Shown in pieces: positions 8,275-16,606 of a stretch of DNA of 64,000 nt. The DNA is from Flavobacterium hibisci (GTDB taxonomy: Bacteria > Bacteroidota > Bacteroidia > Flavobacteriales > Flavobacteriaceae). The stretch spans positions 45,413 to 109,412 of the forward strand of contig NZ_JAIQDW010000016.1 in NCBI RefSeq assembly GCF_020026925.1. Reading direction: 5' to 3'. Under the pieces are notes generated by a model. That model was not told the origin of the DNA. It made no database searches and was given only the letters and a program-made list of their open reading frames with translations. The position numbers and the translations under genes were made by a program. The first letter of the stretch is position 1; each line of letters opens with the position of its first letter.

Positions 8275-10077
8275 TTAAAACATGTTTGATTTTTCAGTTG
8301 AATTAATTTTGAACTCTCCTTCAGTATGAACATTTTTATCTTTTTCAATATTCATTTCGTGGCTTTCATGATTGTTTACAGCCTTCTTTGCTTGGGACTT
8401 TCTTTCGCCTGTTACCATTTCAAATAGCTGACCTGTAACATTTACCATATAATCTACCCCAATTGATAAGGTATGCATCAAACCTACACTCGTAGATTTA
8501 TCACCTCCTGCACTTTCAGAAATATTCATTCCGGCGTTCACACTAATATTTTTGCTTGCTGATAAATTAATATCTGAAGCATTTACAGAAAAAGTTTTCG
8601 GTGCATTCACAGCAATATTTCCCTGACCATCCATTTTCCAGGTATTACCACTCGGATCTTCAATCAAAATACTTCCCTCTCCGTCGTTCAAAATAAATTT
8701 GATTCCTGAACGTGTGTGAATCGCCTTAACATTATTTTGACCGTCTGCATAACCGCTGGTAGCACTTCCATTGTATTGTGTTCCTAAAACATACGGATTC
8801 TGTGCATTGCTCCCTTCAAAACCTACTAAAACCTCTTCGTCAATTTCGGGAATAAAGTAAAATCCTTTTCCTGATCCTGAGTGTGGCTGAATCATTCGAA
8901 GCCACTCGCTTGAATTGTTTCCGCCTGCCCAGTTGAACTGTACTTTTACACGCCCTAATCCTTCCGGATCGTTGTTGTCTTTTACTTTGGCTGGCTGTGT
9001 TTCTGCCTTTGCAAATACATGTACGTCTGTAAAATGTGGTGCTGCAACATCTGCCGGAATAGCTTTGAAATTGCAGGAGTAATTTCCATGAACCTGCGAA
9101 AGGTGTGTTACTTCTGTCACAATCAATTCATGCTCTACAGTCTGGTTTATGATGCTGAAAACCTGTCCAAGTCCTAACGGAAAATAAGATATTCCGCTGT
9201 AATAAACACTATTGGCGTCGCTGCCTGCGGTCTGGAGTCTGACCATTTCCTGTATTTCTTCGCTGCTTTGGGCATTGGTGGTGTAAGCTCCATTGTTCAG
9301 GTCGCTTTGGGCAACGGTTCCCTGGTTATGTCCTACAACGGAAGAAAAACTGTCTTTGCTTCCTGAGGATGTTCTTGCTGAGGAGTTACGGATATTGGCA
9401 GCTCCATTGTAATCATACCCTCCCAAAGAAATTTTATGGGAAGCCATATTAGTCTGGATTTTAAAACCATGCAGCGAAGACCCGTTGATGAGTTTTATTT
9501 TGCTGGTTTTGGTCTGTCCGAACTGCATCCGCATTCCGTCAAAATAGAACCATTGCCCGTATCGGCTGGCCAATCGTTTCAAGAAATCAAAATTGGTCTC
9601 ATTGTACTGGGCCAGGTATTTGAATTCCTGAAGGTAAGTCGATTTTATAGCATCCCTTTCATAGAATTCTCCTGGTCCTTCTGCCAAAATATCCAGCACG
9701 ATATCATTCATGCCCCTTTGCTGGTAGGTCCTTGATTTTTTCATTTCGTCCAGAACAATAGTGTGGCTGATCCCTTTGACATGTAACCCTTCGGGGCTGC
9801 CATGAAGATCTACAGAGGAGAGTTCTGTTATGATTCCTTTGCTCATCAACCTGATTCCCGTAAGGCTTTTAAAGGTAAAGATAACTTCATCGCCAAGATA
9901 CGTTCGCAATGCCTTTGCCTGATCTGCCGGGTTTATGATCGCCTTGCCTGTATATTGCCATACAAAAGAAAAATGATGGTGATCGGCCATCTTTTGCGAC
10001 AATTCTAAATTATGATAAACGACGTTTTGGGCAAAACTCCCTATGCTGATATGTACCTGTTCTGAAAAATGTCCCAT
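8275..10077 (-). CDS. tssI: T6SS spike protein VgrG (TssI)
   Basis: At 600 aa this has normal VgrG length and layout. A gp27-like base comes first (QVHISIGSFAQ at the start, then TNFDFLKRLASRYGQWFYFDG at about residues 155-175). The gp5-like OB-fold is next, with DPEGLGRVKVQFNWAG and SEWLRMIQPHSGSGKGFYFIPEIDEEV. The rest is a repeat-rich beta-helix needle (SVNASDINLSASKNISVNAG). No extra C-terminal effector domain is present. VgrG trimers form the tip of the Hcp tube and carry effectors; the metzincin gene 2 bases downstream is the likely cargo. It follows two hcp genes, giving an hcp-hcp-vgrG-effector-immunity module. Confidence 0.95.
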   Translation of the reverse strand: MGHFSEQVHISIGSFAQNVVYHNLELSQKMADHHHFSFVWQYTGKAIINPADQAKALRTYLGDEVIFTFKSLTGIRLMSKGIITELSSVDLHGSPEGLHVKGISHTIVLDEMKKSRTYQQRGMNDIVLDILAEGPGEFYERDAIKSTYLQEFKYLAQYNETNFDFLKRLASRYGQWFYFDGMRMQFGQTKTSKIKLINGSSLHGFKIQTNMASHKISLGGYDYNGAANIRNSSARTSSGSKDSFSSVVGHNQGTVAQSDLNNGAYTTNAQSSEEIQEMVRLQTAGSDANSVYYSGISYFPLGLGQVFSIINQTVEHELIVTEVTHLSQVHGNYSCNFKAIPADVAAPHFTDVHVFAKAETQPAKVKDNNDPEGLGRVKVQFNWAGGNNSSEWLRMIQPHSGSGKGFYFIPEIDEEVLVGFEGSNAQNPYVLGTQYNGSATSGYADGQNNVKAIHTRSGIKFILNDGEGSILIEDPSGNTWKMDGQGNIAVNAPKTFSVNASDINLSASKNISVNAGMNISESAGGDKSTSVGLMHTLSIGVDYMVNVTGQLFEMVTGERKSQAKKAVNNHESHEMNIEKDKNVHTEGEFKINSTEKSNMF

Positions 10078-10105
10078 AATACTACTCTTTATTGGTTCTT
10101 TATAA

Positions 10106-10501
10106 TTAACTTAAGGCAATCCAGTTGTTAGAAAATTTTGCATCGCCAAAAGTCAATTCTTTAGCCACTAATTCTATAGTAATTTTCATAGGCACTTCGG
10201 TAGTACTCGTAAATTGTTCGTCATAACCAATACAAAATGCTTTCGTAAACGTAAGCTCTTTCATTTTGCTCATAGCATCTCTTCTGTAAAAAATGATTTT
10301 ACCATCTTTTGTTAAATCACCGTTTAACATCCAGGATAGAAAATTACTGTTTTGAGTGGCCTCAATTATCATTTTAATAATTCCGCCTTTCGCATTTCCC
10401 GTAGGTTTACTTGTATTATCAATTTCCTGTCTGAAACTTACATTAAATTCAAGGACATTATATTCTTCTCCGTCTATATTTAATTTAGATAAAAAACTCA
10501 T
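10106..10501 (-). CDS. tssD: T6SS tube protein Hcp (TssD), second copy
   Basis: This 131-aa protein is of the Bacteroidota TssD type. It shares the start MSFLSKLNIDGEEYNVLEF, the middle IIKMIIEATQNSNFLSWML and the end FGDAKFSNNW with the upstream copy at 10630-11016. The two are clearly diverged. It sits 28 bases before vgrG and behind a hairpin that probably lowers its expression. A reasonable inference is that this Hcp is specialised for the adjacent spike or effector while the upstream copy is the bulk tube subunit. It forms hexameric rings stacked inside the TssBC sheath. Confidence 0.88.
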   Translation of the reverse strand: MSFLSKLNIDGEEYNVLEFNVSFRQEIDNTSKPTGNAKGGIIKMIIEATQNSNFLSWMLNGDLTKDGKIIFYRRDAMSKMKELTFTKAFCIGYDEQFTSTTEVPMKITIELVAKELTFGDAKFSNNWIALS

Positions 10502-10555
10502 TTGTAGATTTGTTAGGTTATTAAAAGATTTGAAATAGATTTAGTGCTGATTAAA

Positions 10556-10588
10556 CAAAAAAGGAAGTCCCATAGCAGGACTCCCTTT
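10556..10588 (-). terminator. Hairpin terminator or attenuator between the two hcp genes
   Basis: On the minus strand a 10-bp stem (10587-10578 with 10570-10561, one G-U pair; AGTCC/GGACT core) with a 7-base loop is followed by a run of T. It lies about 40 bases after the first hcp stop. It would let the first hcp be expressed far above the downstream hcp-vgrG-effector genes. Confidence 0.75.
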
Positions 10589-10629
10589 AATAGTTTCAAG
10601 CTTAAAAAAGTTTGATAAAGTCCAAAGGA

Positions 10630-11016
10630 TTATACCCAAGCATTATCAAATTCCCCTCCGCCCATCGAAATTTTGCGTGCTGAAATCATAAAAGTCTCCG
10701 TTAAAGGAGTATCACTGTTATGATCAAAGTTTTCTTTGTACTTAACCATGTAAGCCTCTGTAAACTTTAGCTCTTTTAAAGTAGCATTAGAATCACGTTT
10801 GATGAACTTTACAGAACCATCTTTTCTTTCGAAATTATTGGTCATCCACTCAAACAATTCAGTACTTCCTGTAGATTCTACTTCAAGCATAATTCTTCCT
10901 CCACGAGTTACTGTGGATGGACGCCCTGAAGCATCTGTTTCCTGAGCTAAATCATAACTCACATTCAATACTTTGTAATCCTTTCCGGCTACTGACAACG
11001 ATGTTAAAAACGACAT
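10630..11016 (-). CDS. tssD: T6SS tube protein Hcp (TssD), main copy
   Basis: This 128-aa Bacteroidota TssD starts MSFLTSLSVAGKDYKVLNVSY, with RGGRIMLEVESTGSTELFEWM in the middle and SMGGGEFDNAW at the end. It is the inner-tube protein that is expelled on firing. It has its own -7 box upstream (11057-11064), an A/T-rich leader, and a hairpin terminator after it, which fits a highly expressed monocistronic transcript. The 100-base gap on the tssE side is the longest within this part of the cluster and supports a separate promoter. Confidence 0.92.
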   Translation of the reverse strand: MSFLTSLSVAGKDYKVLNVSYDLAQETDASGRPSTVTRGGRIMLEVESTGSTELFEWMTNNFERKDGSVKFIKRDSNATLKELKFTEAYMVKYKENFDHNSDTPLTETFMISARKISMGGGEFDNAWV

Positions 11017-11056
11017 AATAAAATTTTTTTAATTATTAATTTATTTATTCATAGGA

Positions 11057-11064
11057 CAAATATA
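11057..11064 (-). promoter_or_regulatory. Probable -7 box of the main hcp gene
   Basis: On the minus strand this reads TATATTTG, matching the Bacteroidota -7 consensus TAnnTTTG, about 41 bases upstream of the hcp start. A TTG element lies at 11080-11078, but the 13-base spacing is shorter than usual, so only the -7 box is supported. Confidence 0.5.
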
Positions 11065-11116
11065 AAAATAATTCTTACAATTAAAAATAAATTAACGCTA
11101 TTTTATTTACTTTTTT

Positions 11117-11548
11117 TTATTTATAAGATAATGGGCCTACAAAAAAGTATCCCTTAAAATCGAAAATTCTATTGGTACTTTTTATTGTGGCATCTATTAT
11201 AATGTCAACCCTCTTCTTTGCCCTGCTCATATCATCTACAAAAAAAGTTTCTTCTGACAATTCTACCCTGAGATCATTAAGTTTAATCCTGCCCTCATGT
11301 AAAAGCAAAGATTGTTTCATGGTTTTCGATATTATTTCTTTAAGCGTATTTTCATTCATAAGTAAATCAAAATCGATCTCCCATATTTTAGATCCAAAAG
11401 TTTCATCAAATTTACATTCGCCAAATGTAGTTGTAGCCAGCAAAATTATTTGTTGGGCAATAGAATGTTCAATGGATGTTTTTTCTAATTCTTTTTTCTG
11501 AATGATGGCATTAAAATCTATCGGCAGTTTATAAAAAGCTCCTTTCAT
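11117..11548 (-). CDS. tssE: T6SS baseplate protein TssE (gp25-like)
   Basis: This 143-aa protein has the size and layout of the GPW_gp25/TssE family. IAQQIILLATTTFGECKFDE resembles the family pattern of a helix followed by the acidic loop. WEIDF and the C-terminal beta segments (LNDLRVELSEE, RVDIIIDATI) follow. TssE is the gp25-like baseplate component that anchors the first ring of the TssBC sheath in the cytoplasm. The gene lies 11 bases after the unknown gene at 11560-12273 and just before hcp, so it is the last gene before the hcp promoter. Confidence 0.85.
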   Translation of the reverse strand: MKGAFYKLPIDFNAIIQKKELEKTSIEHSIAQQIILLATTTFGECKFDETFGSKIWEIDFDLLMNENTLKEIISKTMKQSLLLHEGRIKLNDLRVELSEETFFVDDMSRAKKRVDIIIDATIKSTNRIFDFKGYFFVGPLSYK

Positions 11549-11559
11549 ATCTTCCTCAA

Positions 11560-12273
11560 TTAAATATAAATTACCCTGTCTGTTTTTCCATTATACCCTG
11601 TTTCTATAGCTTTAGAAACTTTTTTCCTCTTAATAATACTAAGTGTTACTTTTGGTGTAAGTTTCAAAAATTTCTCCCGGTACAAAATATCACCAATAAA
11701 ACGTTTGCCTTTATTTTCGTCAACAACAATAAAATAACTTGTTCCTTTTTCAATTTTGAGTGTATTGATATCTCCTGCAAAAAGCTGAATATTTTGATTC
11801 TCTTTTTGAAAAGTATACCAGAGTTCTTCGTCATTTAATTTTCTGAATTTCGAAATATCAAACACTTCTATTTCTTCTTTTAAGGGTTCGAAAGGAATAT
11901 TTTCAAAAAGAAAATTCTTTGGTGCTAAAAATTTGAGTCCAAAAAAACTCCAAATTCCTTTTTTTGTGGTTTTCTCTTTAAAGAAAAAAGTATCCCGTGT
12001 AACTTTATATATTTCTTTTTCGTTGGTTTTATCATCCGTTACGATCATTTGATATGTTGGAACCTCAATTTCTATTGGAATTTCAGAACTTTCAAAGAGT
12101 GTTTTGAGATTTACTGTTCCTACTTCCTGCTCTGAAATTATAATACTTATCGAATGCTTCCTTAAAGCCGAATCTGTTCTGACAATCACATCCCCTTCTC
12201 CGCTGCCGGCGTAAAAAACAGAACCTTCGTTATCCGTAAGTCCTAATGAAAGATTTAATTCTGGAAATGGCAT
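11560..12273 (-). CDS. Uncharacterised T6SS-cluster protein
   Basis: I do not recognise this 237-aa protein. It has no signal peptide or membrane segment and is predicted soluble and beta-rich (ELNLSLGLTDNEGSVFYAG at the start, SISIIISEQEVGTVNLKTLF, IEIEVPTYQMIVTDD). The C-terminal half is basic (LSIIKRKKVSKAIETGYNGK). Its place inside the core operon, between tssC and tssE with an 11-base gap to tssE, suggests a cytoplasmic structural or assembly role specific to this subtype of T6SS. It could be a baseplate accessory protein. Confidence 0.6.
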   Translation of the reverse strand: MPFPELNLSLGLTDNEGSVFYAGSGEGDVIVRTDSALRKHSISIIISEQEVGTVNLKTLFESSEIPIEIEVPTYQMIVTDDKTNEKEIYKVTRDTFFFKEKTTKKGIWSFFGLKFLAPKNFLFENIPFEPLKEEIEVFDISKFRKLNDEELWYTFQKENQNIQLFAGDINTLKIEKGTSYFIVVDENKGKRFIGDILYREKFLKLTPKVTLSIIKRKKVSKAIETGYNGKTDRVIYI

Positions 12274-12347
12274 ATTTTAGCTATTTAGGTGATGAATTTT
12301 AATTTTATAAAAAGAAAGCTTATCTATAAACTATCTGAAATTTTAAG

Positions 12348-12878
12348 CTAACTCTTTTTTCTAATTTTATATACTTTCAAACAATTGAGATAATGTTTGA
12401 AATTCTCATTATCGACAGCACTCGGACTAAATTCATAATCTCTTTTAAGCGTGTAAAATTTTATCGAATTAATGGTGTTAGCATTAAGCTTTTTTATATC
12501 TGCACCTGTGAGTTCCATAACAGCCGTACCGTCACAATTTACTGAAAATGAATTATTTAAAATATACATATCTCCATTTTTGAAATAAAGTTCTAATGGC
12601 TGTTCCTGCTTTACACAAACATTATCTGTAAATATTTTAAAGTATAGATACAAACTACCTTTTCTTTTCCCAAGCTGCAATACCGCATATTCAGAATCTT
12701 CATTAAAAACTCTCAACAAAATTGGAGGTGCACTTGCAAAAAGTTTCCCCGAAAGCAACAAATCATTTTGCGAAACAGGGCAGTTTATTTCACTTAGTAC
12801 AGGCATTTTTTGAGCTTTAACCGAATTTGAAGCTGTTAACAATACAGTGACTGCAAGAAAAATTTTCAGTAGGTTCAT
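12348..12878 (-). CDS. Uncharacterised exported protein in the T6SS core
   Basis: This 176-aa protein has a clear Sec signal peptide (residues 1-22, cleavage after KAQ-like VKAQ). The mature part is about 150 aa, beta-rich, with three cysteines (EINCPVSQND, FTDNVCVKQEQ, SVNCDGTA) plus a fourth in YLNCLKVYK, so two disulfides are possible. I do not recognise a family. It sits between the tssBC terminator and the next operon gene, so it may be less expressed than tssBC. A periplasmic role in the Bacteroidota-type membrane complex is possible but not shown by sequence. Confidence 0.6.
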   Translation of the reverse strand: MNLLKIFLAVTVLLTASNSVKAQKMPVLSEINCPVSQNDLLLSGKLFASAPPILLRVFNEDSEYAVLQLGKRKGSLYLYFKIFTDNVCVKQEQPLELYFKNGDMYILNNSFSVNCDGTAVMELTGADIKKLNANTINSIKFYTLKRDYEFSPSAVDNENFKHYLNCLKVYKIRKKS

Positions 12879-12926
12879 AAATTTGAATTATTTGGTTTGA
12901 CCATTCAAAAGATCAATGTTTTGTTT

Positions 12927-12958
12927 AAAAAGGAAACATAAAAATATGTTTCCTTTTT
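12927..12958. terminator. Terminator after tssBC
   Basis: A perfect 14-bp stem (12927-12940 with 12945-12958, AGGAAACATA/TATGTTTCCT) has a 4-base loop and ends in A/T runs on both sides. It lies 15 bases after the tssC stop and should partly stop transcription there. Confidence 0.8.
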
Positions 12959-12973
12959 ATAGAGCTATTACTA

Positions 12974-14350
12974 TTATTTTTGTTCGTAATCTGTATCCCA
13001 TTCAGCTCCGTCATCTCCTTTGTGTCCATCCATTTTGATAAGGAAGTTTTTTGCAGGGAAATAAGGTTTCATATGGATATCCATATAAATTCTGTCTTTC
13101 TGAATTGGATCCTGCTCGAATCTGCGGATTTCAAAATTTTCAATCAATTTATCAGGACCTGTGATTCCGTCAAGGAAAGCTACAATCTGATTCATGATTT
13201 CTTTACGCGTTTTTGCTGTAAAGTTTTCGAAAGCACGACGATTAAGGAAATCCATTAATACTTTGGTCACATAATCAAAAACACGAACAACTGAATAGGT
13301 CTGTAATCCTAAATTATCACCGCTGAATAATGTTTTGGCAGAGAAAGCCATTACTTTTCCGTACTCGTTTACCATAGGAACCAGTCCTAAGTTTTCAAGG
13401 TTCGCAATTTCACTTTTCTTAAGATCAAATTTTACTCCGTCAACTTCATTGATTCCACCGAATTTTTTACCAGCTGTAACCTGAGACATCAACGTTTTGT
13501 AAATTTTTCCGGCAAGTGCTGCAGAAGGAGCTATGTGTAAGTCTTCATTTTCACCAATCTGGTCAAATCTGCCACGTCCTACTAACCAGTTACAAGTCAT
13601 AATTACATTAGAACGGTACACATCTCCACCTGTTAAAGAAGCCGCATCAAACATTTCCATTACATCATCCGGTTCGTCAAGGTGTTCGAAATCGGTAACC
13701 AGCATTACTTTATTTTCATGTGCAATTTTTGCCCATTTTTCGATTACTTTATTTGAACCTAAATAGCCTGGAATTACCAAAATACCGTAGTTATTTTTAA
13801 GATCTAAACGATCGTAATTGTCTACCAGTTCACCATGAATTGCATCGATAAAACGCGTGTTATCAAGATCCTTTAATTGCTCTAAATCAGCATTTACGAT
13901 CGTTACATTTTTCACTTTATCTGTTTCCGTGTTCTTGAAGAACAAGGCAACTGTTCTGTAAGCTGCTTCGATTTCCCTTGTATCTTCAACCGCTTTAGCA
14001 AGGTTCTTTTTCAACAATGCTTCAGACTCTTTGCTTTTGTCTTCACTTTGTGCCACCATATCAGTCAAAGCTTCGTTGCTGCTTAAAACTGAAGACCATA
14101 ATTCTAAAGTCTTTAAAAGTGTTTCTCTTTCTTTTGCTTTGTTTACTTCTCCAAGGAAGATTTTTCTTCTTGCTTTTCTCTCCGGATTAAGATTCTGAAT
14201 TCCTTCAATTGACATTTCCAGTAAATCAAAACCGCCGTACTTAGCCAGTTTTTCAACATTTTTTTCAATTGAACCTGCTCCGGCAATTACTCTAGGTTCT
14301 AATACTGCAGTATCTCCGTCGTTATTTTTATATGCTTCTTTATTTGACAT
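12974..14350 (-). CDS. tssC: T6SS contractile sheath large subunit TssC (VipB)
   Basis: This 458-aa protein is the large sheath subunit. Residues about 230-270 contain LVTDFEHLDEPDDVMEMFD and GGDVYRSNVIMTCNWLVGRGRF, and the C-terminus carries EIRRFEQDPIQKDRIYMDIHM with the hydrophobic end PYFPAKNFLIKMDG. This is the Bacteroidota-type TssC. It forms the extended sheath with TssB around the Hcp tube and is disassembled by TssH. The tssB gene is 20 bases upstream, the usual tssB-tssC order, and a strong terminator follows. Confidence 0.93.
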   Translation of the reverse strand: MSNKEAYKNNDGDTAVLEPRVIAGAGSIEKNVEKLAKYGGFDLLEMSIEGIQNLNPERKARRKIFLGEVNKAKERETLLKTLELWSSVLSSNEALTDMVAQSEDKSKESEALLKKNLAKAVEDTREIEAAYRTVALFFKNTETDKVKNVTIVNADLEQLKDLDNTRFIDAIHGELVDNYDRLDLKNNYGILVIPGYLGSNKVIEKWAKIAHENKVMLVTDFEHLDEPDDVMEMFDAASLTGGDVYRSNVIMTCNWLVGRGRFDQIGENEDLHIAPSAALAGKIYKTLMSQVTAGKKFGGINEVDGVKFDLKKSEIANLENLGLVPMVNEYGKVMAFSAKTLFSGDNLGLQTYSVVRVFDYVTKVLMDFLNRRAFENFTAKTRKEIMNQIVAFLDGITGPDKLIENFEIRRFEQDPIQKDRIYMDIHMKPYFPAKNFLIKMDGHKGDDGAEWDTDYEQK

Positions 14351-14370
14351 CTCTTCGTATTTTTAAAATT

Positions 14371-14820
14371 TTATTTATTTTGTTTTAGTTCATTGATAAG
14401 CGTTCCAAGACTTTCTAATAAGGCTTTTTTTGCTTCTCCGTCTTCTAAAGCCGCTTTCAGGATTTTGTTAGATTTTAACTGACGGATGATTTTTTGATAC
14501 TGGTCTTTTTCTGTTTCCAGTTCAGATAAAAAGTTACTTTGTGATGTAATTCCTTTTATTCCAAAATCTCCCAAGTTTTTAAAATTTAAAGCTTCCACTT
14601 TTGTTGCTCCTTCAGCAGTTTCAAAGTTCACCTTTACTTGTGGTTTAAAGTGTTCAAATGCTTTTTCGATACTTGTGATTCCTTCAACCAACTCTGGTTT
14701 AATAGGCGCATCAACCGTTAATTTCTGAGCAATAAGTGTTCTGTTTTGAGGAATAGCACTGATGGCTTCATCAGCATCTAATTTTACTTCATTACCTCCA
14801 ATTCCATAATTTGATAACAT
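14371..14820 (-). CDS. tssB: T6SS contractile sheath small subunit TssB (VipA)
   Basis: This 149-aa protein has TssB length and motifs: an N-terminal strand with EVKLDADEAIS, a middle part VEALNFKNLGDFGIKGITSQ, and a helical C-terminus (YQKIIRQLKSNKILKAALEDGEAKKALLESL reads as the helical tail). It pairs with TssC, whose gene follows after 20 bases. The sheath heterodimers assemble on the baseplate and contract to drive the Hcp-VgrG spike outward. Confidence 0.92.
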   Translation of the reverse strand: MLSNYGIGGNEVKLDADEAISAIPQNRTLIAQKLTVDAPIKPELVEGITSIEKAFEHFKPQVKVNFETAEGATKVEALNFKNLGDFGIKGITSQSNFLSELETEKDQYQKIIRQLKSNKILKAALEDGEAKKALLESLGTLINELKQNK

Positions 14821-14872
14821 AATTTTTAATTTTTAGTGATTATTCTATTAATTCTTTTTACTCTAATTCTAA

Positions 14873-15385
14873 TTATTGATTTTGATAAATCTGGCGGCAG
14901 ACGTCCAGATCCCTGCTTACTTTTTCCAGCTCTTCTTTATAGGTTTTTGCCGATTGGTTCAAACTGTCAATAAGGTGTGAGTTATGTGTAAGGCCTCTAA
15001 TCTGTTTTTTATAGTCGATAATATTTTTATATGCTAGAATGATATTGTTATACAGCTTTTTATTGTCTGTCGTATCTTTTGGGATTTTCTGATACATATT
15101 GGCAATCATAACATTCGCCAGTCGTTGCTGAAAATCATTATCAACTTTTGGCGAATTAATCGAATCAATCGTCATCCTGATACTGTCAATTTTTACCGAA
15201 AAGTTAGTTTGGTAATCATATTCCCTTTTCATCATTTCGTTTTCTGCCTTAAGCAATTTATTTTCTGCTTTTGGCATATAAAAATTAAATGATACAGCAA
15301 TTAACATCACTGAAAAAGTCAGGATAAATGCTATTAAAAAAGCTATAAATGCTTTTTGACGTTCTTGTTTATTTAATACTTCCAT
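14873..15385 (-). CDS. tssO: T6SS membrane-complex protein TssO
   Basis: This 170-aa protein has one N-terminal transmembrane helix (about residues 13-35, AFLIAFILTFSVMLIAVSF). A coiled-coil-rich periplasmic part follows (LLKAENEMMKREYDYQ, AKTYKEELEKVSRDLD). The layout matches TssO, a Bacteroidota-specific component of the T6SS membrane complex made of TssN, Q, O, P and R. Its position between tssK and tssB agrees. It would span the inner membrane and help link the baseplate to the envelope. Confidence 0.85.
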   Translation of the reverse strand: MEVLNKQERQKAFIAFLIAFILTFSVMLIAVSFNFYMPKAENKLLKAENEMMKREYDYQTNFSVKIDSIRMTIDSINSPKVDNDFQQRLANVMIANMYQKIPKDTTDNKKLYNNIILAYKNIIDYKKQIRGLTHNSHLIDSLNQSAKTYKEELEKVSRDLDVCRQIYQNQ

Positions 15386-15406
15386 ATTTGTTATTCGTAA
15401 TTGTTT

Positions 15407-16576
15407 TTAATCTTTTATGAAGAAACTGTGTCTTTTAGAAGTATGAAGAATATCTTTCTGATCTGTTTCGGCAACAAACAACTCGATATTTTCTTTCTTC
15501 TTACCTATATAATCCAGTTTGTTTAAGGTCTCGTATAACTTTTCAATCTTAACCAGGAAGTTCATGACCAGCGTTGCCGTTTTATCGATATGCACATGAT
15601 CGTATCCGGAGTTAATAAGGGATGCAAAAAGCATTTCCAACTCCCCTTGTGATATATCACACCATTCGGCGAAATAGTTAAGCAGTTCTTCTTTACCCGC
15701 TCCCGATTTTGAATCAATAAAATTTTTGATGACTCTTGCAAATGATACTACGGTAGTCAGCATTGCTGCAGGATGCTGATGCAAAGCGAACCAACGAAAC
15801 TGTGTAAGACAACTTCCTAAATAATAACTGGTTGTATCTGTTAACTGAATTACCGTCTGAGGTAAAATTCCAGATTGCTGAATACGATTAATTTTTTGAG
15901 AAATCTGAACCGAATAAATTTCGATCTGGCCAAACGTACGTGCAATCTGTGCGTGCATATCAACCAGTTTTGGATGGCAGGCAACAGTTACCGATGGCGG
16001 AATATAATTTTCATCAAGGATTGTGTTATCCCCAATTATAACTTTACCAATAGCCAGATAAAAACCACCATACCCTATTCCGGAACGAAATTCCTCAGCT
16101 TTAATTAAATGAAGTTTATATTCAGGTTGCGTGTATGGATATCTTGGCGGAACCTCTTCAGGATCGGGCTCTCCAAACGGAATCCTTTTCTTCGAGTTTA
16201 CCGAAATACAAGCCAATAAAACCAATTGTTCTCCATCTTTTATTTCATAAGTGTCTTCCGGATACGGAACCTGAAGATCTAATGTATCTGTACTACTCCT
16301 GCTAATTTCAATTCTGGATCCATTTGGAGTAATGGCATGACATTCTTCTACGCGAACGCGCAGTAATTTGTGATTGTCGATTCCGAGTGTGATTTTGGTA
16401 GCCTCCTTATTTTGATTTCCTGAATACAATAAACCGTAACTCATCGGTGTGGTATGAATTCCTATTGCATCATTTACCAATTCAGAAACATTGTTCTGCA
16501 TGGACAAGAAATGGCTTTTGTTTATTTTCATCCCGTCTATCCAGTTTACGGGAAAATGATTTAATTTTTCTATCAT
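15407..16576 (-). CDS. tssK: T6SS baseplate protein TssK (VasE)
   Basis: This 389-aa protein matches the TssK family. Its N-terminus INKSHFLSMQNNVSELVND resembles the conserved shell domain start. The middle LHQHPAAMLTTVVSFARVIKNF and the C-terminal DYIGKKKENIELFV belong to the receptor-binding-protein-like fold. TssK trimers connect the baseplate wedges (TssEFG) to the membrane complex, in Bacteroidota through TssN. It lies 21 bases before tssO and 30 bases after the exported TPR protein. Confidence 0.9.
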   Translation of the reverse strand: MIEKLNHFPVNWIDGMKINKSHFLSMQNNVSELVNDAIGIHTTPMSYGLLYSGNQNKEATKITLGIDNHKLLRVRVEECHAITPNGSRIEISRSSTDTLDLQVPYPEDTYEIKDGEQLVLLACISVNSKKRIPFGEPDPEEVPPRYPYTQPEYKLHLIKAEEFRSGIGYGGFYLAIGKVIIGDNTILDENYIPPSVTVACHPKLVDMHAQIARTFGQIEIYSVQISQKINRIQQSGILPQTVIQLTDTTSYYLGSCLTQFRWFALHQHPAAMLTTVVSFARVIKNFIDSKSGAGKEELLNYFAEWCDISQGELEMLFASLINSGYDHVHIDKTATLVMNFLVKIEKLYETLNKLDYIGKKKENIELFVAETDQKDILHTSKRHSFFIKD

Positions 16577-16606
16577 ATATTTTATGTTTTTCTTTTAAAC
16601 AAACCT

